Assembly: GCA_045599365.1 (NCBI GenBank) | Contig: JAZRVS010000129.1 | Span: forward strand, 1 to 64,000 | DNA: 64,000 bases | From: UBA1715 sp045599365 | GTDB taxonomy: Bacteria; Bacteroidota; Bacteroidia; Bacteroidales; UBA1715 | Direction: 5' to 3' | Shown here: one piece after another, positions 49,818 to 57,362 of the stretch | How positions within the stretch are numbered: position 1 is the first letter of the stretch | Layout of the letters: each line of letters opens with the position of its first letter | Program-made: the position numbers and the translations under genes | The notes under the pieces: generated by a model | Database searches by the model: none | What the model was told of the DNA's origin: nothing | The model's input: the letters and a program-made list of their open reading frames with translations, nothing else

Positions 49818-50459
49818 TTACGTTTTCCTTCATTCTAGCAACTAATTCATTCACAGATGACACATTATGAACTCGGTCTGGTGTCGGTTGTCCTTTCTTC
49901 TTTCCACCACCTAATGCCATTGAAACAATAGTAGCAAAAGTTTCGTGATTTTGCAAGAGTTTCATTTGCTCAAATTGAATAAAACTTTCAACTCCCATAA
50001 CAATTTCTCGGTATGTGAGTTGAAAGCTCAATTCTCTGAAAGTTTTTCCGAAAGCTAAAAATACACTTTTTTCAAAATCAACGTTTTTTATCCAGCTTGA
50101 GAAACATTTGAACCCATCTTGGTTGCCAGTTTCTCTGCTTTCTCCTGCAGTTGCTTTGCTTTCTGAATTTTCTCTATAAAAAAATCGCTTACGTGTTCTC
50201 CACAGAATTCAATGATTTTATTGTAACTATCAACATCTAATGTGAAAACACTTGCTTTTTCACTAACAACTTCGCCTTTTTCGTTGTAATTTTGTAAGCA
50301 AAGTTTGACAACTTCTTCTTGAACGTTTGTGTCAACATAAATTGCAGGAAGATTGTCAATCCCACCAATTGTCGTGATAATTCGGGATAATAAACCTGCA
50401 TACATAACAATTTCAACGTCTTTGTCTGCCACTTTTAAAATTAAGCTGTCATTCGCCAT
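49801..50459 (-). CDS. Tail assembly chaperone GT fusion by -1 frameshift, 219 aa
   Basis: The T-type frame (ends 49801) is open without an upstream start back to a stop before the slippery site 50184-50178. Joining after codon 94 of the G gene gives a fusion continuing YRENSESKATAGE ... SVFLAFGKTFRELSFQLTYR and ending NVNGKRR. This is the same layout as lambda G/GT. The fusion bridges tail tube and tape measure during assembly. Codon counts match exactly (94 plus 125 residues). Confidence 0.8.
50088..50459 (-). CDS. Tail assembly chaperone G-like, 123 aa
   Basis: Lies between the tail tube gene and the tape measure, where lambda-like phages place G. Helical C-terminal half (IEKIQKAKQLQEKAEKLATK). 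It starts behind GAAAGGAATTAC and has its own promoter. Most ribosomes would make this product; a minority shift to the T frame. Confidence 0.8.
   Translation of the reverse strand: MANDSLILKVADKDVEIVMYAGLLSRIITTIGGIDNLPAIYVDTNVQEEVVKLCLQNYNEKGEVVSEKASVFTLDVDSYNKIIEFCGEHVSDFFIEKIQKAKQLQEKAEKLATKMGSNVSQAG
50178..50184 (-). other. Slippery heptamer T TTT TTT
   Basis: On the minus strand the G frame reads GAT TTT TTT ATA, giving seven consecutive T's in the correct X XXY YYZ phase. After a -1 slip the frame is open for 125 codons to 49801. The upstream stop in that frame is a few codons before the site, so fusion has to occur in this short window. Confidence 0.78.
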
Positions 50460-50493
50460 AGTAATTCCTTTCTTTTTAGTTGAACGATAACTA

Positions 50494-50522
50494 AATATAA
50501 TCTTTTTAAATTAACTTGTCAA
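50494..50522 (-). promoter_or_regulatory. Leftward promoter for tail chaperone and tape measure
   Basis: TTGACA (50522-50517), 17-bp spacer, TATATT (50499-50494) on the minus strand. It directly follows the terminator of the tail tube gene, so chaperone and tape measure expression is set separately from the tube protein. Confidence 0.75.
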
Positions 50523-50524
50523 CT

Positions 50525-50556
50525 AAAAAAGAGAGCTCGTTTCCGAACTCTCTTTT
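50525..50556 (-). terminator. Terminator after major tail protein gene
   Basis: AAAAGAGAG pairs with CTCTCTTTT, with an inner TCG/CGA and one C-A mismatch around TTTC, and six U's follow on the minus strand. It lies about 20 bases past the stop at 50577. The stem is near-symmetric, so it could act in both directions. Confidence 0.75.
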
Positions 50557-50576
50557 CACAACCATCTTAATACAAA

Positions 50577-51407
50577 TTATCGTGTTAAAATGTATGCGTT
50601 TGCGATTGAAGATAAACCTCTGAAATAATCAAACATAGCGTCTGATTTTGTCAAAGCATAAGGTTTGATTTCAAACGGCATATTGCTGTAATCGTCTGTC
50701 GTGAAACCAAGTGTCATACCAGAAGTGATTTTTGCTTTTGGAATGATGATTGTCACTGGTTCGTTTCCGTTTGGTAACATACCAACAATTTTCACACCTA
50801 AATATGGTTGTGGTTTGTCTGAACCAACTGGAATTACGTTGACAGTTTGCACTTTGTCACCAGCTGAGAAGTTCCAACCCAATGGGATAGCTTCTGATAA
50901 TGTGATTGTAACTTTGTTTGTTGCAAAAGTAGCAGATTCAACAACTGCTAAATACACTTTATCAAATTCTTCAGTTGAAGAAGCTTGTAACATAATTTTT
51001 GTTCCTTTAGGGAATTTGCTTGTAATGTCACTGTCAGCTACGATTGAAACAGTAGTTGCAGAAGAACCACCTGTGACAGCTGCTGATAAAGCGTATGTGC
51101 CACCAGTAGCGAATTCGTTACCGTCTAATTGTGCAGCATAAGCCAAGTTGCTAGCTGTGTATTCATAAACTTCTGTGCTGATTGTTGTGTCAACGCCTGT
51201 AACTTGTGAGTCAACTGTCGTACCACGAATGCCGTATTTCAATTCAACTTCACTTGTTTCAGATGTCATTGTAACATTTTTAACTAAACCCAAAGAGTGT
51301 TCTTCAGGGTTTAACTCTAAAATTTTATCCATTGGACCGACCATAAGTGTAGCCACACCAATGTTAAATTTATCTGTGATAGGTCCACCAACGCCTGTAC
51401 TACTCAT
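50577..51407 (-). CDS. Major tail tube protein, 276 aa
   Basis: Start behind AGGAAAGGAATTTAAA. SLGLVKNVTMTSETSEVELK, an immunoglobulin-like insertion region and FEIKPYALTKSDAMFDYFRG fit phage major tail proteins. Its own promoter and terminator fit the need for many copies. Residues 95-190 (GGTYALSAAVTGGSSATTVS) look like an added surface domain. Position before the G/GT genes supports the call. Confidence 0.78.
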   Translation of the reverse strand: MSSTGVGGPITDKFNIGVATLMVGPMDKILELNPEEHSLGLVKNVTMTSETSEVELKYGIRGTTVDSQVTGVDTTISTEVYEYTASNLAYAAQLDGNEFATGGTYALSAAVTGGSSATTVSIVADSDITSKFPKGTKIMLQASSTEEFDKVYLAVVESATFATNKVTITLSEAIPLGWNFSAGDKVQTVNVIPVGSDKPQPYLGVKIVGMLPNGNEPVTIIIPKAKITSGMTLGFTTDDYSNMPFEIKPYALTKSDAMFDYFRGLSSIANAYILTR

Positions 51408-51449
51408 TTTTAAATTCCTTTCCTATGAATAACGTTATTTCACTCTTGC

Positions 51450-51495
51450 ATTTTATAAAAATGTGTGTTATATTTCAATAGTTATTTTTTAACAG
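51450..51495. promoter_or_regulatory. Divergent promoter with 23-bp repeated element
   Basis: Minus-strand promoter: TTGAAA (51478-51473), 17-bp spacer, TAAAAT (51455-51450), driving the tail tube gene. Plus strand: weaker TTGCAT (51446-51451), 17 bp, TATATT (51469-51474), for the ribbon-helix-helix gene at 51508. The 23 bases 51473-51495, with GTTA-N5-TAAC inside, occur exactly again at 57333-57355. The element overlaps the -35 of the leftward promoter and the start point of the rightward one, as an operator would. Confidence 0.65.
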
Positions 51496-51507
51496 GAGTG
51501 AACAAAA

Positions 51508-51687
51508 ATGATTGAAGAAAAAAGAGCATTAACAATTTCAATTCCAGCAAGTTATTACAATTTAATTGAAAAAACAAGACTTGAAGAAAAACGTACTAAA
51601 GTTCAACAAATCTTGTTTCTTCTTGATAAGGGAATAACTGCTTATTACGGAAAACCTATCTCGTCTTTGCTGAAAGAAGACAACTAA
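51508..51687 (+). CDS. Ribbon-helix-helix regulator, 59 aa, opposite strand
   Basis: A complete gene with AACAGGAGTGAACAAAA before ATG 51508. RALTISIPASYYNLIEKTRL fits the strand-helix start of Arc/MetJ-like proteins, followed by TKVQQILFLLDKGITAYYG as second helix. It lies alone on the plus strand within 26 kb of minus-strand late genes, and its 3' end overlaps the neighbour by 32 bases. It probably binds the 23-bp element beside its own start and at 57333, controlling late or structural genes and itself. Binding is inferred. Confidence 0.75.
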   Translation: MIEEKRALTISIPASYYNLIEKTRLEEKRTKVQQILFLLDKGITAYYGKPISSLLKEDN

Positions 51688-52123
51688 CGTCAACATATTG
51701 AGCCATTCGGTTGTCGGCTTTTGACATAGGCATAACTTCAGTTCCAGAAGTAATGTTTAACGAAGTTATTATTTCACTTTCTTCGTTAAATACGTTTATT
51801 GTGTTTCCAGAAAGAAATCTTGCAAAAACATAAGAAACTATCTTTGAAAGACGAATTCCATTTTTGTCGTTCATTGTTGAGCAAACAACATAAAACGAAT
51901 TGCGAACAACTCCGTCTTCATCATAGGTCGCATAAGAACGCAATCCAATGACGTCGTTTTGAATTAACTCAAAATTTTCTGCGTGTGAATCAAAGTCAAA
52001 AAAAGTGGCGTCTTTTGATATTTCTAATTCTTTTACCACTCTGCAACAATCAGAAATAGCTCTGATTACAGATGAACGTGATAAATAATAAATCTTTGCG
52101 TTAAATTCCTGCTGTTTATTCAT
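51656..52123 (-). CDS. Tail terminator/completion-like protein, 155 aa
   Basis: Lies just before the major tail protein, where phages place the tail terminator. Mixed alpha/beta (ELIQNDVIGLRSYATYDEDG, SFYVVCSTMNDKNGIRLSKI). Sequence recognition is weak and the call rests on position and length. Its end overlaps the plus-strand regulator. Confidence 0.5.
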   Translation of the reverse strand: MNKQQEFNAKIYYLSRSSVIRAISDCCRVVKELEISKDATFFDFDSHAENFELIQNDVIGLRSYATYDEDGVVRNSFYVVCSTMNDKNGIRLSKIVSYVFARFLSGNTINVFNEESEIITSLNITSGTEVMPMSKADNRMAQYVDVSCLLSAKTR

Positions 52124-52133
52124 TTACAACTCC

Positions 52134-52784
52134 TTATTTTAATTCTAATTTATAACCATTTCTTTTCAATTCCTCGTTTATCTTTCGTGGAATTTTATAT
52201 TTAACATAATATTGAGCCATAGGCTCAAACAAAGGACGCAATTCTTCGTTGCTTTTTCCCTCACTTCCACTCACAACACCTGTAATTTTTGTTTCTTGTG
52301 TTTTACTTCCTTTTCCAGATTCGTTTTGTATAAATCTCTTCGTTCTATAATGTCCCAAACTAACATCTAAAGCAAATCTTCTATAATAACTATTTCTTAT
52401 TTTAATAGGCTGATATTTAATAAGTTTAGTGCTTGGAAAATAATCTTCAACAGAAACAGTTGTCAAAAAATCTTGTAAGTGAGTAACTCCTTCTTCACCA
52501 CTTCTCCATTTTCTTCCGTTTCCTTTTGCAGCTCGTGTTGTTGATTTCAAATTTTTCCAATGGATATTTGAGAAAACGGCACTATAGTTCTCTTCTCCAG
52601 TGTTTCTCGGTTTGAAATATTTATCCATAGCTGATGAAACTTCTCTGAAATATCCTTCTTGAACTCTTCTCGTCACAGAATAAGCAATTTTTGCAATATC
52701 TTCAAAGCGAGATTCACTAATGCGAATCGCTTTTTCCATAACTATTTCACTTATTTTTTCTATGAAATCATTGTCTTTGGACAT
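52134..52784 (-). CDS. Head-tail joining/neck-type protein, 216 aa
   Basis: Helical N-terminus (ISEIVMEKAIRISESRFEDI) with a basic, aromatic middle (FSNIHWKNLKSTTRAAKGNG) resembles HK97 gp10 or lambda Z-like neck proteins in size and place. It overlaps the preceding gene by 17 bases. No catalytic motif. Call by context. Confidence 0.5.
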   Translation of the reverse strand: MSKDNDFIEKISEIVMEKAIRISESRFEDIAKIAYSVTRRVQEGYFREVSSAMDKYFKPRNTGEENYSAVFSNIHWKNLKSTTRAAKGNGRKWRSGEEGVTHLQDFLTTVSVEDYFPSTKLIKYQPIKIRNSYYRRFALDVSLGHYRTKRFIQNESGKGSKTQETKITGVVSGSEGKSNEELRPLFEPMAQYYVKYKIPRKINEELKRNGYKLELK

Positions 52785-53322
52785 TTGCTACAGTTGCTCC
52801 TACATAATGTTCGGAACGCATTACAACAAATCTTTCGTCTTTGTCATTGACAAGAATATCATTAACTTGCAATTCTTTGTTCGTTACGACATTGTATTTG
52901 TCAAACTTGATTTGCATTGTGTCCATACTTTTTCCGTCATCTTCAAACGCACAATACAAGTTGCCTAAATCTTCATATTCACCAGAGTCACTTAATTCAC
53001 CAGAAACAGGGTCTTCAATGAACTTTGCACGAAGCCAGTTCATCTTTGTTTCAACGATTTTTAAAGTGAATAATTTTTGAGTTGAACCTAAACTTTCCTC
53101 TGGCATATCGTCCATACACATAACTGCACGATTGAAATTAGTGAAAAAAATGTCACCAACTTTTACATTCGCTGTCGGAGATGTGTATAAAATCGTACCA
53201 CCAATGGCGTAGTTTGTGTAACGACCAGTTAAAGGAGATTTACCAATCAATCCTTTGAAAAAAGAACCGTCTTCTTTTCTATAAACTTTATAAAAGTTGC
53301 GTCCAACTCTCTTTAAGTCCAT
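52768..53322 (-). CDS. Head-tail connector-type protein, 184 aa
   Basis: Beta-rich protein (GGTILYTSPTANVKVGDIFF, LQVNDILVNDKDERFVVMRS), consistent with a stopper or attachment protein of the neck. Starts on a TAATG junction after the connector gene. Position between connector and neck genes supports this. No direct family recognition. Confidence 0.5.
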   Translation of the reverse strand: MDLKRVGRNFYKVYRKEDGSFFKGLIGKSPLTGRYTNYAIGGTILYTSPTANVKVGDIFFTNFNRAVMCMDDMPEESLGSTQKLFTLKIVETKMNWLRAKFIEDPVSGELSDSGEYEDLGNLYCAFEDDGKSMDTMQIKFDKYNVVTNKELQVNDILVNDKDERFVVMRSEHYVGATVANVQRQ

Positions 53323-54071
53323 TATTGACCTCCAGTAAATATGTCGTCAAAACTTCCGATTACAAATCCAAGTGTCATACTGTCAGCTGTGTCGCCAGTT
53401 ATTTCGTCAGTTAGCTCTTCTAATTCACCTTTTAAACGTGAGATTAAATCCATAAAATCGTCTTTTGTCATTGTAAAACGAGTTTGACTTACAATAGAGT
53501 CCGATTCAATCTTTGCAACAATAATCGGTAAAGCAACTTCTAACGAAATTGCAGAAGTCAATGCAATCATGCGATTCGCTTTTTGTGAAGTTAATCCAAA
53601 AGAAGTTATTGCTTCGTCAAACTCATCTCCAAGATTTTGCTTAACTTTTAAATACGATGAATACAAGTCAAGCATATCGTCAGTTATAACGTTTGAAGTT
53701 AAACCGAATATATTTCTAACGTCATCTTTTGTGACCGTGTACGGAACAAATTTTATAATTCTATACGGAACTCTCTTGTGTATGTAACTTCCATTAAGCG
53801 TACAAGTTACGTCAACAAAACGAATCGTAAAATCAGAACTTTCTTCAATAGTATTTATATCACAAGGAAGTGGAATTTGAACAATAGACGGATTTGTTGC
53901 GTTTATTGCTAAATCAATTTCTTTGAAATTCTCAAGTGGAACTCCGTTTGTATCTAAAATTGAATACACAATGCTGTCACGCCCTTCTTGAAACGAAATA
54001 AAATTTTCTTCTCCGTTTTCAATAAGAGGTATTTCAATCGTGTGACTTGTTGCAACAAATACGTCAATCAT
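53322..54071 (-). CDS. Head-tail adaptor-like protein, 249 aa
   Basis: The N-terminal half is a beta sandwich (FVATSHTIEIPLIENGEENF). The C-terminal half has the helical adaptor pattern VTKDDVRNIFGLTSNVITDD, with MLDLYSSYLKVKQNL, of the HK97 gp6/SPP1 gp15 group. It would bind the portal. The N-terminal extension is unusual for small adaptors and may decorate the neck. Confidence 0.6.
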   Translation of the reverse strand: MIDVFVATSHTIEIPLIENGEENFISFQEGRDSIVYSILDTNGVPLENFKEIDLAINATNPSIVQIPLPCDINTIEESSDFTIRFVDVTCTLNGSYIHKRVPYRIIKFVPYTVTKDDVRNIFGLTSNVITDDMLDLYSSYLKVKQNLGDEFDEAITSFGLTSQKANRMIALTSAISLEVALPIIVAKIESDSIVSQTRFTMTKDDFMDLISRLKGELEELTDEITGDTADSMTLGFVIGSFDDIFTGGQ

Positions 54072-54073
54072 TC

Positions 54074-54406
54074 TTATTTACCTTTTCTTGATTTTGTTTT
54101 TGGTTGAGCTTCTTCTTTAACTTCAGCTACTACTTCTTCTTTAATTTCAGCTACTACTTCTTCTTTTTTCTCAAACTTTTTAATATATTCTTTAGGGCTA
54201 TCGCTCCCAAATTCTTTAATAAAAGCCTTATAATCGTCGTCATTTGCTTCGTCGTCCACATAAAAAAGAGAAATTAAGTTTCTGCCTTCCCAATTATCCA
54301 TAACAGGATAAATGTCTTTGACACGATAACGAGATGAATCAATAAAATCAGCGTCAGGCAAAACTAAAACTGTTGATTCACTATTTGTTTTAACTAAAAC
54401 TTTCAT
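54074..54406 (-). CDS. Hypothetical head-region protein, 110 aa
   Basis: N-terminal 75 residues form a small alpha/beta domain (VKTNSESTVLVLPDADFID). The C-terminus is a low-complexity repeat of EEVVAEI/KEEVVAEV and then KPKTKSRKGK-type basic residues. It follows the capsid terminator. It could be a head-completion or capsid-binding protein with a flexible tail. Confidence 0.58.
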   Translation of the reverse strand: MKVLVKTNSESTVLVLPDADFIDSSRYRVKDIYPVMDNWEGRNLISLFYVDDEANDDDYKAFIKEFGSDSPKEYIKKFEKKEEVVAEIKEEVVAEVKEEAQPKTKSRKGK

Positions 54407-54427
54407 TTTATCTCCTTTAAGTTTTAA

Positions 54428-54450
54428 AGCCTCCTCTTTTGGAGGAGGCT
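54428..54450 (-). terminator. Hairpin after major capsid gene
   Basis: AGCCTCCTC (54428-54436) pairs perfectly with GAGGAGGCT (54442-54450) around five bases. It follows the capsid stop at 54461 by 10 bases. On the minus strand only TTTAAAACTT follows, so termination may be partial and reduce downstream expression. Confidence 0.65.
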
Positions 54451-54460
54451 CTATTTAGTT

Positions 54461-55630
54461 TTAAGCTTGTGTTCTATATGTTAACAAGTAACGAGTTTTC
54501 GGGAAAATCAAACTGTAACCTGTGTTCTCTGTACGAACATAAGTAATTGTTTGGTTCATAACTGCTCTTGTTTCTTCTTCAATACGAGAACCAGCTTCCA
54601 CTAATTCTTCAATCGTTTCTTCTTTATTGAAGCATAACAATTTGCCAGCTGGAACATTTGTGTTCAACACAAATTTTAATGGCATAAAGAGGTTTTGTTG
54701 TAAGGATAAACCAACACCACCTTTGCCAGCTAATTGGTCAGCATTGTAAGCTGAAGAAATAGCAGCTGTACCAAATAATTTGACAAATTGAGCATAAGCG
54801 TCTAAGTTACCAGCGATTGTGTTAATTGGGTTTTTGTCACGTAATGCACGCATAGCGATTTCCATTAACATATCGTATGTTAAATCAGAACTTGTCGTAG
54901 CACCAGTTGCCGTAACAGCGATAGCACCAGCATTTGTGCCGTCACCATTTAACATAATACCTGTACAAGCAGATAATTTAGAAGCGTTCAAGTCACGTTC
55001 AATACGAGCAGCAAACGGAGTAATTAAATCTAAAGCGTTTCTGCGATTGAATTCGTATGTCATTTCAACACCAGAACCGTGTTTGTAAATTTTCACGGAA
55101 CGTTCGCTCATTGTCACACGATGGACAGGGATGCGAGAACCTTCTGGAACACCGTATGTTTTACGGTCTTCGTCTGTGTCTTTACCAATAACACGGACTA
55201 ATTCAACGCCACGAATTGTACGTGAACCAGAAATCATATTTTCAACGCTTTCTAAGTTGTCCAAACGATTTTCCCAACGTAACACAGAGTCAATCGTATA
55301 TGGGAATAAAATACGAGTACCTGGTTTTGTTGTGAATGTGTCAGAAGCTTGAGCTAATGTGATTTGATTACGGTAATCGTTTTTACCAGGTAATCCCAAT
55401 TTAGCACAAGTCATTTCATAACCACTTAAACCGTTAGCGTGAGCTTTTGCTTCTTCGCCTTCTGATAAATCAACTGCTAAATCCAAAAAGTCTTTTAAGT
55501 TGATGCCATAATCAGCTGCTTCACGAGATAATGATAAACCAGCTTCGCGAGATTTTGTTTCAGAATCGTCTAACAAAGGTTTTACGATGTCTTCAAGTTT
55601 TCTTTTTTTAATTTTTGTAATCGGTTCCAT
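54461..55630 (-). CDS. Major capsid protein (HK97-type fold), 389 aa
   Basis: Start behind AAGGAGCTAGAAA. The N-terminal arm is helical (KKRKLEDIVKPLLDDSETKS); TTKPGTRILFPYTIDSVLRW and GSRIPVHRVTMSERSVKIYK look like E-loop and spine regions, and NTNVPAGKLLCFNKEETIEE like the A-domain end. Placement after decoration and protease genes is standard. The N-terminal 60 residues may be cleaved by the protease. Confidence 0.85.
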   Translation of the reverse strand: MEPITKIKKRKLEDIVKPLLDDSETKSREAGLSLSREAADYGINLKDFLDLAVDLSEGEEAKAHANGLSGYEMTCAKLGLPGKNDYRNQITLAQASDTFTTKPGTRILFPYTIDSVLRWENRLDNLESVENMISGSRTIRGVELVRVIGKDTDEDRKTYGVPEGSRIPVHRVTMSERSVKIYKHGSGVEMTYEFNRRNALDLITPFAARIERDLNASKLSACTGIMLNGDGTNAGAIAVTATGATTSSDLTYDMLMEIAMRALRDKNPINTIAGNLDAYAQFVKLFGTAAISSAYNADQLAGKGGVGLSLQQNLFMPLKFVLNTNVPAGKLLCFNKEETIEELVEAGSRIEEETRAVMNQTITYVRTENTGYSLIFPKTRYLLTYRTQA

Positions 55631-55641
55631 TTTCTAGCTCC

Positions 55642-56052
55642 TTATAAAACACAAACTGTTACTGTTTTGTTTGTTGTGTCAACTGCCCAAACACGAAGTC
55701 CTTGAACGGCTGTGTCACCAGTTGTTTTCTTACGAACTTTACCACCAGCAGCACCAACAACCATATCACCAACAGAGATTGATTGACCGTCAGCATAAGC
55801 TAATTTGTAGCCACCTTTTGTTTCAACAGTAGCGACAACAGAACCACCTTGTTCAGTTCTATCTTCAACCATAAAGAGTCTTCCTAAAATTTCGTCACCG
55901 TCAGTTGCAATTTTAACAGATTCTGCAGCAGATGTATCTTGTGTAACAGCTAATCCGATTACAGCGTCAATATCAGAAACAGTATCAGTCAAATTGAATG
56001 CGAGTCTAAAATCAGGAAAAACTTGTCCATTTAATGTAATTTCAAATGCCAT
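55642..56052 (-). CDS. Capsid decoration/stabilisation protein, 136 aa
   Basis: Start behind AAAGGAACAAAA. Small beta protein with DGDEILGRLFMVEDR, GGYKLAYADGQSISVGDMVV and ending AVDTTNKTVTVCVL, like DUF2190/gpD-type head decoration proteins. It lies directly before the capsid gene, as in many siphoviruses, and should be present in many copies. Confidence 0.78.
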   Translation of the reverse strand: MAFEITLNGQVFPDFRLAFNLTDTVSDIDAVIGLAVTQDTSAAESVKIATDGDEILGRLFMVEDRTEQGGSVVATVETKGGYKLAYADGQSISVGDMVVGAAGGKVRKKTTGDTAVQGLRVWAVDTTNKTVTVCVL

Positions 56053-56069
56053 TTTTTGTTCCTTTCATA

Positions 56070-57290
56070 TTATTTGACTTGAAATGCCTTTAGTTGCTCA
56101 GCACTGTATTCGCCAAAGAAAGCTTCTTTTTTAGAATCTTTGTTTTCAAATTGTGCTGACACACCACCTGCTGGGATTAAGGAAGCCAATAATTGCTGAC
56201 CTTTTCCGAGCACTTCAGAAATCCCATTCAAGTCTTCTGGGACTTCTTCGTTATTTGAGCCAGAAGCCACTAAAACTTTTTTAACTTCTTCTCTCAAAAA
56301 ATTCATAACCTTACCACTTTCCTCTTTTTCAGAAGATAATTGACTTTCTAATTCGTCTTTACCTTCTTTTAAAGATAAAAGTTCAGTTTCTTTTTCAGCT
56401 AATTTAGCTTCTAAGTCAGCAATTTGACTTTCTTTTTCAGCTAATTTAGCTTCCATTTCTTTGATTTTTTCTTGTAAGTCAAGTTTGGCATTAGCTTCAG
56501 CTAATTTTGTTTCCAAATCTTTGACTTTTTCCTCTAAATCCACAGCAGGAGCTACCACTTCTTCTGTGGCTTGAGATTGTACTAATTCTTCGTTTGCCAT
56601 TAAAGCTTTCTCCATTTTTTCAAAACAAACAACCAATTTGTTTGGCTTACCACCACTAGCAGCCAACAAATAACTTTGTTCTTTTGGATTATCCAAAATT
56701 TTTGGTTTGTTTGCTGCACCTCTGTTGACTATTGACGTTTCTGAAAAATGTTCAGCACCGTTCAATATCAAATGAGTTCCGTCTTTTCCAATAGTATGTC
56801 CTTCTGGACAAGTCATTGAAAACCAATGTTCCATATCAGCTTCATCACTCATATAATCAAAGCCACATTTATTGCATTTTGCTTCTTTTGCTGTGAAACT
56901 GACTGAAACTTCGTCTAACACATTGTTCTCAATTTTAGCAATAACAGATTTTGTTTCTTCTGTTTTTAAAATCGCCATATAAAGAATTAAAGATTTTACA
57001 CCACCTTCATCTTGAACTCGTGAAAAGAAACATCTTCCAACACTCAAAGACTCGTGGTCGTGCATAATAGCCACACCAACATTGTTATTAGTATTGTTAA
57101 CTTCATCTGATAAATCAAAAATAACTTGCTCTGTTGGAACAGCTCCGTCAAAAATTGTTCCTTGATGTAAAGGTTCTGTACTGATTGCCCTAACTTTAAT
57201 ACAATAAAAATTTGAAGGTTCTACTTCTTCGCCAAATTTGTCTTTAAATCTGTCTAACAACTCACCACTTAAAATCAATTCTTTACTCAT
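56070..57290 (-). CDS. Prohead protease fused to scaffold, 406 aa
   Basis: Residues 1-190 are a capsid maturation protease: IMHDHESLSVGRCFF supplies the histidine, and DEVSVSFTAKEA the serine. An insertion CNKCGF ... MTCPEGHTIG adds four possible zinc ligands, rare in this family. Residues 225-340 form a long coiled coil (ETKLAEANAKLDLQEKIKEM) typical of scaffolds. An internal ATG at MANEELVQSQ has a GGAGAAAG site, so a separate scaffold may be made, as in lambda C/Nu3. Confidence 0.8.
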   Translation of the reverse strand: MSKELILSGELLDRFKDKFGEEVEPSNFYCIKVRAISTEPLHQGTIFDGAVPTEQVIFDLSDEVNNTNNNVGVAIMHDHESLSVGRCFFSRVQDEGGVKSLILYMAILKTEETKSVIAKIENNVLDEVSVSFTAKEAKCNKCGFDYMSDEADMEHWFSMTCPEGHTIGKDGTHLILNGAEHFSETSIVNRGAANKPKILDNPKEQSYLLAASGGKPNKLVVCFEKMEKALMANEELVQSQATEEVVAPAVDLEEKVKDLETKLAEANAKLDLQEKIKEMEAKLAEKESQIADLEAKLAEKETELLSLKEGKDELESQLSSEKEESGKVMNFLREEVKKVLVASGSNNEEVPEDLNGISEVLGKGQQLLASLIPAGGVSAQFENKDSKKEAFFGEYSAEQLKAFQVK

Positions 57291-57309
57291 AATATACCTC
57301 GCTTTTTCA

Positions 57310-57355
57310 TTGATAAAACATTTTAGTTAAATTTTCAATAGTTATTTTTTAACAG
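57310..57355 (-). promoter_or_regulatory. Second copy of 23-bp element with leftward promoter
   Basis: The 23 bases 57333-57355 equal 51473-51495 exactly. On the minus strand they provide TTGAAA (57338-57333), followed by a 17-bp spacer and a weak TATCAA (57315-57310), just upstream of the protease/scaffold gene. The pair marks a common regulatory site for the capsid and tail tube units. Confidence 0.62.
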
Positions 57356-57362
57356 AACTTAA

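Noticed and set aside
47173..49845. Plus-strand frames opposite the tape measure gene
   Set aside because: Antisense shadows of a codon-biased minus-strand gene, rich in S, F and P, without ribosome sites.
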